The translations under genes were made by a program, and so were the position numbers. From Tricholoma matsutake (lineage: Eukaryota; Basidiomycota; Agaricomycetes; Agaricales; Tricholomataceae): a stretch of 64,000 nucleotides of DNA. Below are positions 1 to 10,574 of this stretch, in pieces. Numbering within the stretch: the first letter of the stretch is position 1; each line of letters starts with the position of its first letter. The stretch lies in assembly GCA_026075535.2 (NCBI GenBank), contig AP026544.2:6138001-6202000 (forward strand). Reading direction: 5' to 3'. The notes under the pieces were generated by a model. That model ran no database searches, was not told the DNA's origin, and saw only the letters and a list, made by a program, of their open reading frames with translations.

Positions 1-342
1 TTACCACTGTTTATGGTGGTTGTAACAAGTCAAGGAGTGTTCCCCTTTTAACGATGGTGTATTCCAGCGGGTAGTCAGTGTAGCATGTCTCTAGTAGTAG
101 AAACTCACAGAGCATGGAGGCTGGAAGCCTCCCAGACGACCAGCAGTCCAGTGAGAATGTCCCTCTTCCTAAGCCAGACCTCCCCCAACTAAATGAATGC
201 GACGACTTGGGCGAGCATTGAAGTAGGCATCCCACACCCACTCTGAGACCCCAAAGGGACCCAGACTACTCTTTCATTGACAACACTCACCTAGCCAGGA
301 TCCTCAAGCCCAGGAGAACGAGACAAATAGCAGACACTGTCA
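1..342 (-). mobile_element. Element A 5' fragments (two pieces)
   Basis: Positions 1-40 are the reverse complement of the 5' terminus of element A, recognisable by the reversed form of CTCCTTGACTTGTTACAACC; the rest of that copy lies off the window. Positions ~41-342 match the interior of the A 5' untranslated region on the same strand (compare 36870-37180). The two pieces are not collinear, so position ~40 is a junction where an A 5' end meets the interior of another A copy. Nothing here looks coding. Confidence 0.7.
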
Positions 343-1411
343 ATTGCTCCTTGACCTCTTACCGTGACATGCACAGCCACCGAAATTTTCGTCGACACCA
401 TTTTCACTCTCTGTAGCTCAATCCGTCAACGATCCAAGCAATCCGGTTTATCCAGCGTCTTACCAACACATGTCTGACAGTTTCATCCAAAAAGGGAGGA
501 GATTGGATGCACTGATGGACGAGGGGAGACCTTCCAGATCCAGTATGCCCAGAACTCCTGGCGATGACCCCATTGATTCTCTACGGCACTCTGGGGGCCA
601 TAGACCCTCACAGATAGCTCCCTTGGTGGGGGTCCTCATCGGACCCAAAGAGGTTCTCCAACTCCTTCCCCCTATGGGGCTGGAACGACCACACTGCGCG
701 CACAGCGATTCAGCATGCCAGTGTTATCTCCCAGGCAGGCCACTGCGTCCCCTGCACCTCCCACCACTCCTTCTACACCTGCTTCATGGTGGGCTGACAA
801 AGGGGAGACTTCAAACCCCATCCCTGCGATCCAGGACACGGAGATGGCGAGCGATGTGGACGACGATTGGTCGGGCCCCGTCACCTTTGCACACGATTTT
901 GGGGAATATGCACAAGGCTTCATCACTGTCCTCAGCAGGACAGGAGCCAGACGACCAACTGTCAAACAACGGCAGGAAATTGCAGAACAACTGGGTGCTG
1001 TGCTTAATGCGGCAGCAACAGTTGGCTTCGATCGTGAGTCGGGGAACACCACTCTCCGACGAGTTATAGACAGGGTAACTGGGGCTGGTAAATGACCTAG
1101 GTTGGGCACCATCACCAATGACCCAAACGACGTCCCAAGGACAGAGCACCTAGAGGGATGGGATGGGCCACGCCCCCCCCCTCACAAATCTGCGAGGACT
1201 CGAGGCCCCAGAGGGGCTCGACCTCTTCCAAAACCCCCAACAGGGGGTGTCTCTTCATCATGGGGAAGGGGACCTCCCCCCCCTGTGAACTGGTCGACCA
1301 AGCCTTCAGGCAAGGGGACCTTTGGTCAGGTTGCTCATTTCCCTGGAGGATGAGCACCTAACACTTCCATGGACGGCCTGGTTTGATTAGCCAAGGCACT
1401 CCCTGAACTCC
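343..1411 (+). pseudogene. LINE ORF1 (gag-like) 5' fragment, subfamily I
   Basis: This is the 5' end of a LINE followed by the N-terminal half of ORF1. The start codon is at 470 (MSDSFIQKGRR). The N-terminal part is a Pro/Ser/Arg-rich low-complexity region (PSPYGAG, TPSTPAS), followed by a conserved stretch with GEYAQGF. The frame shifts near 630 at an extra G, continues in another frame to a TGA at 1093, and has further TGA codons near 1352 and 1383. No zinc knuckle is reached before a second LINE 5' end begins at 1412. ORF1 proteins of this LINE type are RNA-binding gag-like proteins; that function is inferred from the more complete copies. Confidence 0.75.
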
Positions 1412-1926
1412 CATCGCTCCTTGACTTGTTACTGCAACATGCACAGCCACCGAAATTTTTGGCGACACTGTTTTCGTTCTCTGTAGCTCAATCCATCAAC
1501 GATCCAAGTGATCTGGTCTATATAGTGTCTTACCAATGCATGGCAGATAGTTTCATCATAAAAGGGAGGAGATCAGATGTGGTGATGGATGAGGGGAGAC
1601 CCTCCAGATCCGGTACACCCAGAACTCCTGGCGACGACCCAATTGATTCGCTACAGCCCTCTGGGGGCCGTAAGTCTTCACAGATAGCTCCCTCTGTGGG
1701 TCCCCACCGGACCCAAAGAGGCTCTCCAACTCCCTCCCCCTATGGGGCTGGAACGACCACACTGCGAGCACAGCGATTTAGCGTGCCAGCACTATCTCCC
1801 AGGCGGGCCACAGCGTCCCCTGCTCCACCTACCACTCCTTCTACACCTGCGTCACAGTGGGCTGATGAAGTCGAGTTGTCTAACCCCACTCCTGCGATTC
1901 AGGACACGGAGATGGCGAGCGATGCT
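1412..1926 (+). pseudogene. LINE ORF1 5' fragment, subfamily I
   Basis: A second LINE 5' terminus (CATCGCTCCTTGACTTG) starts here, directly after truncated ORF1 of the preceding copy and in the same orientation. ORF1 begins at ~1540 (MADSFIIKGRR) and is open to 1923 (ending MASDA), where a third LINE 5' end replaces the rest. The long open frame 1426-2391 spans this junction only by chance: downstream of 1926 it reads the next copy in the wrong frame. This copy's first 17 nt after CATC match the 5' end of element A exactly. Confidence 0.75.
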
Positions 1927-2505
1927 CATCACTTATTGTCTTCTTACCGCGACGTGCACAGCCACAAAAAACTTTGTCGACACCATTTTCACACTTTGCA
2001 GCTCAATCTGTCCACGATCTCAGCAATCCAGTATAACCAGTGTCTTACCAATGCATGTCAGAATCATACTCTAGAAGAGGGGGGAGATCGGGTGAAGCGA
2101 TGGACGAGGGGGGACCCTCCAGATCGGGTATGCCTAGAACTCCTGGCGACAATCCAATTGACTCTCTGCGGCTCAAAGAGAGCTGCAGATCCACACAGAA
2201 TGTTCCCTTGGTGGGCCCACACAGGACCCAAAGAGGCTCTCCAACCCCCTCCCCCTATGGGGCAGGAATCATCACTCCATGAGCACAGCGATTCAGCATG
2301 CCAGCGCTATCTCCCAGGTAGGCTACCTTGTCCCCTGCACCTCCTACCACCCCTTCCATGCCTGCTTCACAGTGGGCTGATGACGCAGTGATAACCAACC
2401 CCACTCCTGCGATACAGGACACAGAGATGGCAAGTGATGCTGACGACGATTGGGCCGGTCCAGTCACCTTTGCGAGCGACTTGGGGGAATACGCCACAGG
2501 GTTCA
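1927..2505 (+). pseudogene. LINE ORF1 5' fragment, subfamily II
   Basis: The LINE 5' end starts at CATCACTTATTGTC. ORF1 starts at ~2055 with MSESYSRRGGRSG, which distinguishes subfamily II from the MSDSF-type subfamily I. The frame is interrupted by TGA at ~2281 (sister copies have CGA) and resumes in the same frame to GEYATGF near 2505. There the sequence switches into element A through a short shared stretch (GGTTCATCCG). No Cys-His knuckle is included. Confidence 0.75.
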
Positions 2506-3083
2506 TCCGCCATCCCAGAGTTGGTGGAGGATGAGCCTCCGTTGTCAAGAGATGAGAGGATGGAAATAACAGCCACCTCTCATGGCTTTCTGCATATACT
2601 GGAGGCAATGATGATTTTTGTCGGTACCATCTGGGTGTCCGCTGTTCCTCTCACAGAGAGGAACACATGGCGTCAGATGGCCTGGGAGTTATTCATGGCC
2701 ACCTGGCGATTGTATAAGACGATGTCGGCAGAACTAGCAGCTGCCGCGTTGCCTCTCGATCTCACGTCACTGGCAGCCTTCAGGGCTTCCTACGCGGTGA
2801 TGCAGGCTGCTCAAGCAGAGCTTCAACATGGGGAACCCTTGTCCCCAGCACGACACTGCTGTCCTTGAGGTCCTTGAGCACAACAGCACCGCTATTAAAA
2901 TGGGGAATCACCCCTCCACATCTACGCCCACCAAATGATTGGTGGCCAATATCGGGATAGCAGCACTCAGCCACTACCCTATACCTTCTCCCCGCTGTGG
3001 GGGGGACATTGTCATCGAGTGCATGCACCTGTCGGCACTTGCTCGAGGGGGGCCTTGGCCCCCTGCTCACGGTAGTTCCAGTG
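2506..3083 (+). mobile_element. Element A internal fragment (3' half of ORF and downstream)
   Basis: From ~2506 the sequence matches element A at 10970-11530. The A protein frame is open from IPELVEDEPPLSRDER through LDLTSLAAFRASYA to a stop at 2868. About 215 nt of the A downstream region follow. At ~3083 it passes into LINE 3' UTR through a short TACTC match. Both ends are therefore junctions to LINE sequence rather than element termini. Confidence 0.75.
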
Positions 3084-3178
3084 AATATACTCAATAAAGG
3101 GGGCCCCCTTAGTGGTCATTGCAGCTATCCATGTGGTTGTTGTGAAGATCAGCAGGAGGAGGACTTGGGCTAGGCGTA
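3084..3178 (+). mobile_element. LINE 3' UTR fragment
   Basis: This matches the LINE 3' UTR (GGGGGCCCCCTTAGTGG, then the GATCAGCAGGAGGAGG stretch) seen in reverse at 26590-26680. It lacks the terminal ~50 nt and poly(A). At ~3178 it joins ORF1 of another LINE copy at GATGGGCATCGACC. Confidence 0.75.
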
Positions 3179-4574
3179 GTGGTTGCGATGGGCATCGACC
3201 GCAACTCGGGGAACACCACCCTCCGAAGAGCTATCGACAAGGCAGCTGGTGGAAGTGGATGACCTAGGTCGGGCACTGTCACCAACGACCCTCACGATGT
3301 CCCAAGGACGGAGCACCTGGAGGGATGGGATGGGCAGCGCCCCCCCCCTCACAAATCTGCGAGGTCTCGAGGCCCTAAGGGGGCTCGACCTCTTCCAAAA
3401 CCCCCTACAGGGGGCACTTCTTCATCATGGGGTAGAGGACCTCCTCCCCCCGTGAACTGGTCGACCAAGCCTTCAGGCAAGGGGACCTTTGCTCAGGTCG
3501 CTCGTTTCCTGGGGGACAAGCACCTAACACATCCATGGACGGCCTTGTGCGACTAGCCAAGGCATTCCCTGAACTCCCTACCAACAAACTGGCTGACATT
3601 CAGCAGCAGGTCGGCCCATCAAGGCCTAAGGTTGCGAAACCTTCACCTACCATCCACGGACCGTCGAGAAGACAGGTCCTAGTACACGTTTGACCCCCCT
3701 TGAGGAGGGAGCGACCCTGCCGACTTCTTGGACCAAGTCAGAACTACTCTCAGCCTGCACCACTCTAAGCTAGTGGCCCAGTCTGCTTCCTTACATGCTG
3801 GGAACATCTCGGTATCAACTGATGTCATGGCCTCAGAGGAGGACCTTCATTGCTTCAAGGAGGCCGCCCACAAGGTGTTCCCCTTCGCGTTGCAAGTAGA
3901 TGCAGCACTACCTACATCCACATCGTACCTAAAGTTGGTCGATGTGCCATACATCGCTAATGACAAGGCCATCATGCCTGATGTTGTCATAGCTCACCTG
4001 GGGAAGTCAGGGATATCTGACCTCACCGTGTTACAGGTTCCCCCACGGGTGGTACGGGATTTGAAAATGTCGGATATGTGCACCGTGTATCTCAACATCG
4101 CTGATTCGGTCAGTGGTGCATGAGTGAAAGCTCTCATTGGGCGTGGCGTCCAATTTGGTCGCTATGTCGCTTATGTTAGGGCTGAGAGGACAAATCCTGG
4201 CTTGCCATTGTGCCAACGCTGCTGGAAGTGGGGTCATCCCACCCCAGCATGCAGAGCTCCACAATCGAAGTGCCCGATTTGCGCAGGACCCCATCACAAA
4301 GAGCACCACCGGGCTCTGGCGGGATGTTGCAAGGGAAACACTAAGGTGAACCCTCCTGTACCGGCTACCCCAGAAGGGGCAGCATGTCCACACCTGGCTA
4401 GATGTATAAACTGCCAAAAGAATCATGCATCCGATGATCGTCGATGCAATTTCTGGCATCATCGCTTTGATTGTGAGTGGATCCTAGCATGCTATCACGA
4501 GGTGAGTGTGAGACGTTCATCTCACTCCCCTCCTGCTCACCCTCCCGCAGGATGCGGTGGTCGAATGTAAATGA
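3179..4574 (+). pseudogene. LINE ORF1 (gag-like with Cys-His knuckles), subfamily II, 5'-truncated
   Basis: This runs from the middle of ORF1 to its C-terminus. The conserved central domain (LHHSKLVAQSA, LGKSGISDLTVLQ, CTVYLNIADS) lies at 3728-4120. Three Cys-His knuckles follow at ~4203-4450, beginning CQRCWKWGHPTPAC (C-X2-C-X4-H-X4-C). The copy is broken by a TGA in the proline-rich part (~3260), a TGA after QVLVHV (~3690), a frameshift near 3715 and a TGA at 4121. The C-terminus contains the 49-nt intron-like segment; spliced, ORF1 would end at TGA 4572-4574. The role would be RNA binding in the LINE ribonucleoprotein (inferred from the family). Confidence 0.8.
4502..4550 (+). other. Candidate 49-nt intron at the LINE ORF1 C-terminus
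   Basis: It starts GTGAGTG after a GAG codon, has a CTCAC branch-like site, and ends CCCGCAG. Removing it joins GAG to GATGCGGTG and puts ORF1 in a frame ending at TGA 4572, overlapping the ORF2 ATG (4571) as ATGA. Unspliced, the frame reads through to a TAA directly before the same ATG. The same 49-nt segment occurs in four other copies (16597-16645, 20382-20430, 22663-22711, 34210-34258). Confidence 0.6.
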
Positions 4575-6110
4575 GAGACAGACTTAGATCTATCCCTCGT
4601 TTGTGAGTATTTAGTCAAAATGTAAACCGGAATTGGGGGTACATGGACTCGCTACTGGCAGATTTTATAGACAATTATGATTTGCTTTTTATCCAAGAGC
4701 CTCCCTGGAGACTCATAAGACACGCCCCCTCTGCTCACAACAGGGAAGGGGAAGAAGTTATCGGCGCACCGATGAGCCCAAACTGGGGCCTGTTGGTACA
4801 TCCATCAGGGATTGACTCCCCACCACACATCACTGTCTATTTTGCAGACAGCATCGCTAATCTAAGACCGGGCCTCCGTCGAGACCTGATCGATAATTGT
4901 GACATCCTACTGTTCTCGCTGGGAATAGGACCTGATGTCATGCTATATGCAAATGTCTATTTGGACAGCCAACACTTGGCTATTATGCTCCTATACGAGA
5001 ACATCATGCCGATTCCGCACCTCCACTTCATGTGTGGTGACTTCAACATGAGACACGCCTCCTGGGATCCCCAGGGGCCTGAACACTTGATTCATGCCGA
5101 CCATTTGGTGGAAACGGCAATGGCATTAGGCCTAACAAGGGCTCTCCCAGTCGAGGAGGGACCCACTCATTTTCCCCCACAACAGGGCTTTCACCCCTCA
5201 GTGATCGACCTGATGTTCATTCCCATGGATCTCAGATTCATGCTGTACTGTGAGATAATTCCCAGAGCCAGGGGTATGTCTGACCATGCCCCCCTGACAC
5301 TGACGCTACCTGGCCCAGCATCTTTGGTCCCGGTTACCAAGTGGTCGATCAAAAAAGGCTCAGAGGAGGAAGCATCCTACTTGGACACTGTCTCCTCTGC
5401 TTTAAACCCGTGGCTCAACTGGCAAGGGAACACATTGGCAGAAATAGACGAGGTCGTCTCGGCGATATCAGCTATTTTAACCAAAGAGTGGGACACCCAC
5501 TCCAAGGAATCTCGCCTAGGCAAGTCATCCAAAGGATGGTGGATGGACAAATGCAGAGGCGCACTCGATGCGTACAGAGCCTCCTATGATGGAGAGGACT
5601 GGAAGCACTACCGTAAAGTCATGCAACATGCTAAGCGCGACTTCTTCGAAGACTGTATCCACGAAGTGGCTACCACTAACAGACAACCCTGGGATCTGGT
5701 GTCCTGGACTCGTCAACGTAACCTCCCATGATACGAGGCGATCTCCTACTGGGGAAACCCCTGTAATGATCTGGATTCTCTATGGTCTGCCCTTGACAGA
5801 TCATATAATGCTGCCTCAGATTGAGTAGTCGATCTGAGCTTCTTAAACGATCTGGACCCTGTGCCTGAAAGGGCCTGGATCCTGTTCTTCATAACAGAAA
5901 TGAAAGAAGCGCTCACAGCGTGTTCCTCCCGTTCCACTCCAGGTCCCGATCATGCCACATGGTTGCACCTAAAACACTGGTGTAGTAACCCTGAGGTAGC
6001 GAGTCTCATCACCCACATAGCCGAGGCGTGCATCACTGCAGGACATTGGCCTGCGCACTTTAAGGAATCCTTGTTGGTAATCATCCCAAAACCAGGGAAA
6101 CCAAATCACA
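4571..6110 (+). pseudogene. LINE ORF2: APE endonuclease and start of RT, 3'-truncated
   Basis: ORF2 starts at ATG 4571 (MRDRLRS). An in-frame TGA follows about 12 codons in, then an open stretch to 5730. The APE endonuclease fold is marked by FSQNVNR, FIQEPPW (catalytic Glu), CGDFN with RHASWD, and SDHAPL (catalytic Asp-His) near 5281. The linker to RT includes TPGPDHATW and GKPNH. Further stops are at ~5730 (TGA) and ~5823 (TGA where others have CGA). The copy ends at ~6110 before the RT palm, where it meets the 3' UTR of a minus-strand LINE. It would nick target DNA in target-primed reverse transcription. Confidence 0.85.
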
Positions 6111-6600
6111 GTCCACGGTAGAGACATACAAACGAAGTACACTATGCCCAGCCCAAGTCCTCCTCCTGCTGATCTTCGCACCAACCACCTGGATAGCTGC
6201 AATGCCCGCTAAGGGGGCCCCCTTTATCAAGTAAATGGACTTGCCAGTGGTGGCGTACCAACAACCCGGACTTGACAATGTCGCGTTCCCCAAATCCCTA
6301 CGGGTATGAGTGCAAGATTTAGGGGAAACTGCCGCCCCGACGTGAGCCTCTCAGCTTGGAAAGGAAAGTGTATTTGACTAAGTCGTCGTAACACATAACC
6401 GATGGTGGATCTGGAAGCGCTCAGGCGCCTCCCTGAACCGGTATCTGGTTTTGTGTCCCCCCTCCCTGACAGTCGCTCCTGAACATGGGTGGGCCCCCTT
6501 TATGAGGGTTAACGGACTCGTCTGGTGCCCTACAGCCACCCCAACATACCAATACCACTAGCCAGAGCCAGACGGGGGTCATACGCCCTGCGCACACAAC
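6111..6600 (-). mobile_element. LINE 3' UTR (minus-strand copy L5)
   Basis: Read on the minus strand this is the ~490-nt region after the ORF2 stop. It matches 12240-12720 and 26570-27050. The last ~50 nt and the poly(A) are missing, because the plus-strand LINE joins inside the 3' UTR at ~6110. Confidence 0.8.
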
Positions 6601-7600
6601 TTATCCTGGATCCCACGCTAGTGAGGTGAACGACCCTAGTGCAGGGTTTATGTCCAAGAATTCGTAGAAGCCTCCGACAGAGTCTGGGCTTGCACGAGTT
6701 TCTTTGTGATCCACCTTGGGGCAGATGCATAGTAGATGATCTTGAGTTTGGATCTCAGGACCGAGGCACCAACATTGGTACTCCCCCTCTAGGGAGAAAC
6801 GATGACAATACTCCCCTATGGGAGCATGGCCAGTGACCATACGGGTGAGTCGGGAAGTGCCAGTCATGCCGGTTCCCGATACTTTCAGCCAAGGCCCACC
6901 TTTGTGAGTCGAGGGTAGTACAGGTTTTCCTCCGACCCCTTTCAGGTGAAGGAAATGCCTACCACAGTACGTAGGTTCTGTGAACCGTGTGTGCCAATCC
7001 TTACAGACTGCTTTTTCAATTTGGGTCTTTAGGTAGTCTAGAGACATCCGTGGGTGTCTGCCCATGGAGATCTTGGTTGATGTAGCTACATTGTGAGCCT
7101 TCTTGTGTACGTTCCACTCAAATTTCAAGGGGACATGCCACAATGTAATATTCTGTTCCTCGTTCCCGGCTAACCAGGGATGAAGGGACCAACAAGCGTC
7201 CAGAGCAAAGATTTGCCCAGACTGTGGTTTTGGATCGACGAGGGCCTCAATGCCCACAGTAGAATCCCAGAAGATCACCAACTTTTTGCATCCCTTGCTG
7301 CATGCAGCAGAGACACCTGGTTGGAGGGCAAAGAGTTTGACTTCCGGGGGGGTTCTCCTCCCAGAGGCTGAGACGATGCGATCTACCTGTTCTCCTTGTC
7401 CGAAGACGAGGGCACAAGCGACCACCTGGAATTTGGCATCAGTGGGCACTGAGGCATCCACTGCAACTACGAGGGTGTCTGCCTCTGCCTGGGCCTCAGC
7501 CCAGGCCTTATTGAGATCACCCTATATGCACTCCTCACCTCATCCTCCTTAGAGGTAAGACGATGAGAGGAGAAGCGAGTAGGGAATAGATCCTTAACTC
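6601..7600 (-). pseudogene. LINE ORF2 C-terminal part: RNase H and CCHC motif
   Basis: The minus-strand frame 7461-6601 begins MDASVPTDAKF, which carries the first RNase H Asp. It continues through VKLFALQPGVSAAC (Glu) and VIFWDSTVGIE (third Asp), then the VPLKFEWNVHKKAH segment. It ends with the Cys-His motif CWCLGPEIQTQDHLLC and PKVDHKE. The upstream part, up to 7600, is interrupted by the composite insertion at 7601-8968. RNase H degrades the RNA strand after cDNA synthesis. Confidence 0.85.
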
Positions 7601-8580
7601 AACCTGAGCAAAGGTCCCCCTGCCCGAAGGCCTGGTCGACCAGTTCACAGGGGGAGGTGGTCCTCGACCCCATGATGAAGAGACACCCCCTGTTGGGGGT
7701 TTAGGAAGAGGTTGAGCCCCTTTCGGGCCTCGGGTCCTCGCAGATTTGTGAGGGGGGGGGCGTTGCCCATCCTATCCCTCAAGATAGTCCGTCCTTGGGA
7801 CGTCGTTGGGATTGTTGGTGACAGTACCCGACCTGAGTCATTTACTCCCTCCAGCCATCCTATCCAGTGCTCTTCGGAGCGTATCGCTTCCCGAATTGCG
7901 ATCTAAACCAGCCTCGGCAGCTGCTACCAGCACCGAGCCCAGTTGTTCTGCAATGGTCTGCTGTTCCTCAGCAGTTGGTCATCTGGATCCTGTTCTGCCT
8001 AACACAATGTGGAATCCTTCAGCATACTCCCCCAAGTCTTTCGCGAAGGTCTGGGGCCCACTCCAGTCATCGCTTGCCATCTCCATGTCCTGAATGACAG
8101 GTGGGGGGTAGGTAGCAGCCACTTTGTCAGCCCACTGAGAAGCAGGTGTGGAAGGGGTGGCAGGAGGTGCAGGAGATGCAGTAGCATCCCTGGAAGATAG
8201 TGCCGGCACACTGAATCGTTGTGCCCGTGGAGTGACAATTCCTGCCCCATAGGGGGAGGGGGTTGGAGAGCCTCTTTGGGTCCTATGTGGACCCACTGAG
8301 GGAGCATTCTGTGTGGATCTGCGGCTTGACAAGAGCTGCAGAGAGTCAATTGGATTGTCACCAGGAGTTCTGGGCATACTGGATCTGGAGGGTCTCCCCT
8401 CGTCCATTGCTTCACCCGATCTCCCCCCTCTTCTAGAGAAAGATTCTGACATGCATTGGTAAGATGCTGGTTATACCAGATCGCTGAGATCATGGACGGA
8501 TTGAGCTGCAAAAGTTGAAAACGGTGTTGACAAAATTTTTTGTGGCTGTGCACATCGCGGTAAGAAGACAAGAAGCAATG
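7601..8580 (-). pseudogene. LINE 5' end and ORF1 N-terminal half, subfamily III, inverted segment
   Basis: The LINE 5' terminus lies at 8580 (reverse of CATTGCTTCTTGTC) and ORF1 starts at ~8452 (MSESFSRRGGRSG). Subfamily III features are SSRRSTQNAPSV and DDWSGPQTFAKDLGEYAEGF. The frame is open to ~7980 and then stops at a TGA before CCAACTGCTG; related sequence continues to 7601, near the VNWSTRPSGKG region. The copy is truncated at 7601 and is joined at its 5' end, in inverted orientation, to plus-strand LINE 3' UTR (8581-8804). This is the geometry expected of a 5' inversion. Confidence 0.8.
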
Positions 8581-8804
8581 GGTCACGGTATCGTCAAGTC
8601 CGAGTTGTTGGTATGCCACCACTGGCAAGTCCGTTTACTCGATAAAGGGGGCCCCCTTAGTGGTCATTGCAGTTATCCAGGTGGTTGGTGCGAAGATCAG
8701 CAGGAGGAGGACTTGGGCTGGGCATAGTGTACTTTGTTTGTATGTCTCTACCACAGACTGCGATCGGGCGCTGTGTTATAAATTTATGACCCAAAAAAAA
8801 AAAA
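8581..8804 (+). mobile_element. LINE 3' end with poly(A)
   Basis: This is the LINE 3' UTR on the plus strand, ending TTATAAATTTATGACCC followed by 12 A residues (8793-8804). It defines the 3' terminus of the LINE. It is followed directly by the 3' terminal ~160 nt of element A, which has its own poly(A). Confidence 0.85.
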
Positions 8805-8968
8805 CAATGTCTGTGGCACTGCTTGCCTAAAGTGGCTAAAACAGGGACCCAGGTGGGAGATGGGCAAGGGGAATGCGTAGATATAGTAGTACCCTAGTTT
8901 GTACCCCGCTCCGCGGACTGCGATCAAGCCCCGTGTTATAAATTTTTGACCCAAAAAAAAAAAAAAAA
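8805..8968 (+). mobile_element. Element A 3' terminus with poly(A)
   Basis: It matches the last ~160 nt of the full-length A copy at 11807-11965 (AATGTCTGTGGCACTGC ... TTATAAATTTTTGACCC), with a 16-nt poly(A) at 8953-8968. The last ~40 nt are nearly the same as the LINE tail just upstream. Minus-strand LINE ORF2 resumes at 8969. Confidence 0.8.
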
Positions 8969-9755
8969 GCAGTTGCATAGGCAACAGTCCTGTGATACTG
9001 TCCAGGCCCCCTACCAGGGTGGTCCGGAATGCACCAAGGATCCAGCGTGCAGCGATCGACTGCACCTGGGCCAATGTTTTGATGACACCCTTGACACGTG
9101 CGCCCTTGAAATGCCAAAGTCGTAGTCCATATGTCATAATGGGTATGACACACGAACAGTAAAGTAGACACTGCTGCATAGGTTCTAACCCTCTGACAGA
9201 ATTGCCCAGCATGCCCATGGCTCTCGCTGTTGTGAGGGCCTTGGTGGAGTAGAACCATGTGTGCTCCTTGAAAGAGAGTTTGCGGTCGAAGAAAAACCCC
9301 AGGTACCTCCAGGTGACCTTGGGTTTGAGAGGGGAATTGCCTGTGTATGGGGCGAATCCTAAGTCAATCAGGAGAGGAGTAAAGCTCCTCGACCTTGAGA
9401 AGTGAAATATCTCGGACTTGTCATGTTCCAGGACCAGTCCGAGGGATGTGAATGCCTGGAAGATCCAGCCATACACTTCTTTGAGAAGGGGGAGATTATC
9501 CTCCAGCCATGCTGAGCGGGCGATGAGGGTGCCATCGTCCACATAAGACATGAGATCGACCTTGCAGCCAATTTCGCTCCTCCTGAAGAGTTTCATTACG
9601 GGCGTTAAGTACAACGCCGATAAGACAGGAGACAGGGCAGAGCCCTGTCCCACCCCCACATCAGCTGCAAAGGAGCCAGATGAGAAGGCATTCCATTTGT
9701 AAGTCATCTTGTGACCCATGAGGTACAAACGGAAGAAGTTCACTACTTGTGTAGG
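8969..9755 (-). pseudogene. LINE ORF2 RT domain (copy L5 continued)
   Basis: The minus-strand frame covers the RT palm and thumb: GVGQGSALSPVLSALYL, the active-site box SYVDDGTLIA, KPKVTWRYLGFFF and a thumb region with GLLPMQL at the 3' side. About 260 nt of ORF2 that should link it to the RNase H part at 7600 are missing; the composite 7601-8968 sits there instead. The upstream side is interrupted at 9755 by the full-length element A insertion and resumes at 11966. Confidence 0.85.
9743..9755 (+). repeat. Target-site duplication, left copy, of element A#1
   Basis: CTACTTGTGTAGG here and CTACTTGCGTAGG at 11966-11978 flank element A#1. The single mismatch (T/C within a CpG) fits later deamination. 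Confidence 0.85.
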
Positions 9756-10574
9756 TGCTCCTTGACTTGTTACAACCACCATAAACAGTGGTAAACACTC
9801 CTGCTCAATGTTGGTAGCAACGTCGAGACTCCAATTTTCGGCCGATTTTTGATCGGATTTTGCCATCACTAACGCTCTCGGCGTCTCCAGGCCTGGCCTG
9901 ATTTGCTAAGAGATCCATCCATCCGATCCCTGGGGATGTCTCAGTCATTGTTTTCAACAGTGACTGCTATCTGTCTCGTTCCCCTATGGCTTCGAGGATC
10001 CTGGCTAGGTGAGTGGTGTCTATGAAAGAGTAGGCTGGGTCCCTATGGGGGTTTAGAGTGGGTGTGGGATGCCTGCTTCAACACTTGCCCAAGTAGAAGT
10101 GCTTGTTTAGCTGGGGGAGGTCTGGCTTAGGGGGAGGGACACTCTTACTGGACTGCTGGTTGTCTCTGAGGCTTCCAACCTCCATGCTCTGTGAGTCACT
10201 ACTACTAGGGACATGCTACACTGACTACCTGTCCGGAATACACCGTCTTTAAAAGGGGCCGGGTGACGGTGCCCCCTGGGGGCTAGGACAATGCTTGGGT
10301 GGCCGCTCATCACCACCTACTCTCTACCTCTGGTATTCACTCCTCTGGGGTGCTCAGAACCAGGTTTGATCTTCTCCCACCAGGCAACAGGATGTGTGGC
10401 CTGTTTGCCCCCTCAGAGCATTTGGAGGCTGTATCGGGTGGACCCAGAATGGAGATAAGGGACCAACCGTTATCGATCGCACGCTACGTATCCTGACTTT
10501 TACCGTCATCTACTTTTGCTAAATCATTCTCAATGCCCTCTGCAAACTGCAGAGCATGAGTTAGACATTGGGCA

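Noticed and set aside
343..480. HDV-like self-cleaving ribozyme at the LINE 5' end
   Set aside because: The precise 5' ends make it attractive, but I could not trace the nested double-pseudoknot pairing by eye.
1426..2391. A single 321-codon open frame on the plus strand
   Set aside because: It crosses the junction of two LINE copies at 1926; after that point it reads the second copy out of its true frame.
5010..5300. A host exonuclease/endonuclease/phosphatase gene
   Set aside because: The motifs are followed in frame by RT and RNase H and recur in every LINE copy, so this is retroelement endonuclease.
8793..8968. SINE with its own pol III promoter
   Set aside because: The poly(A) tails belong to LINE and element A 3' ends; no tRNA-like or box A/B head was seen upstream.
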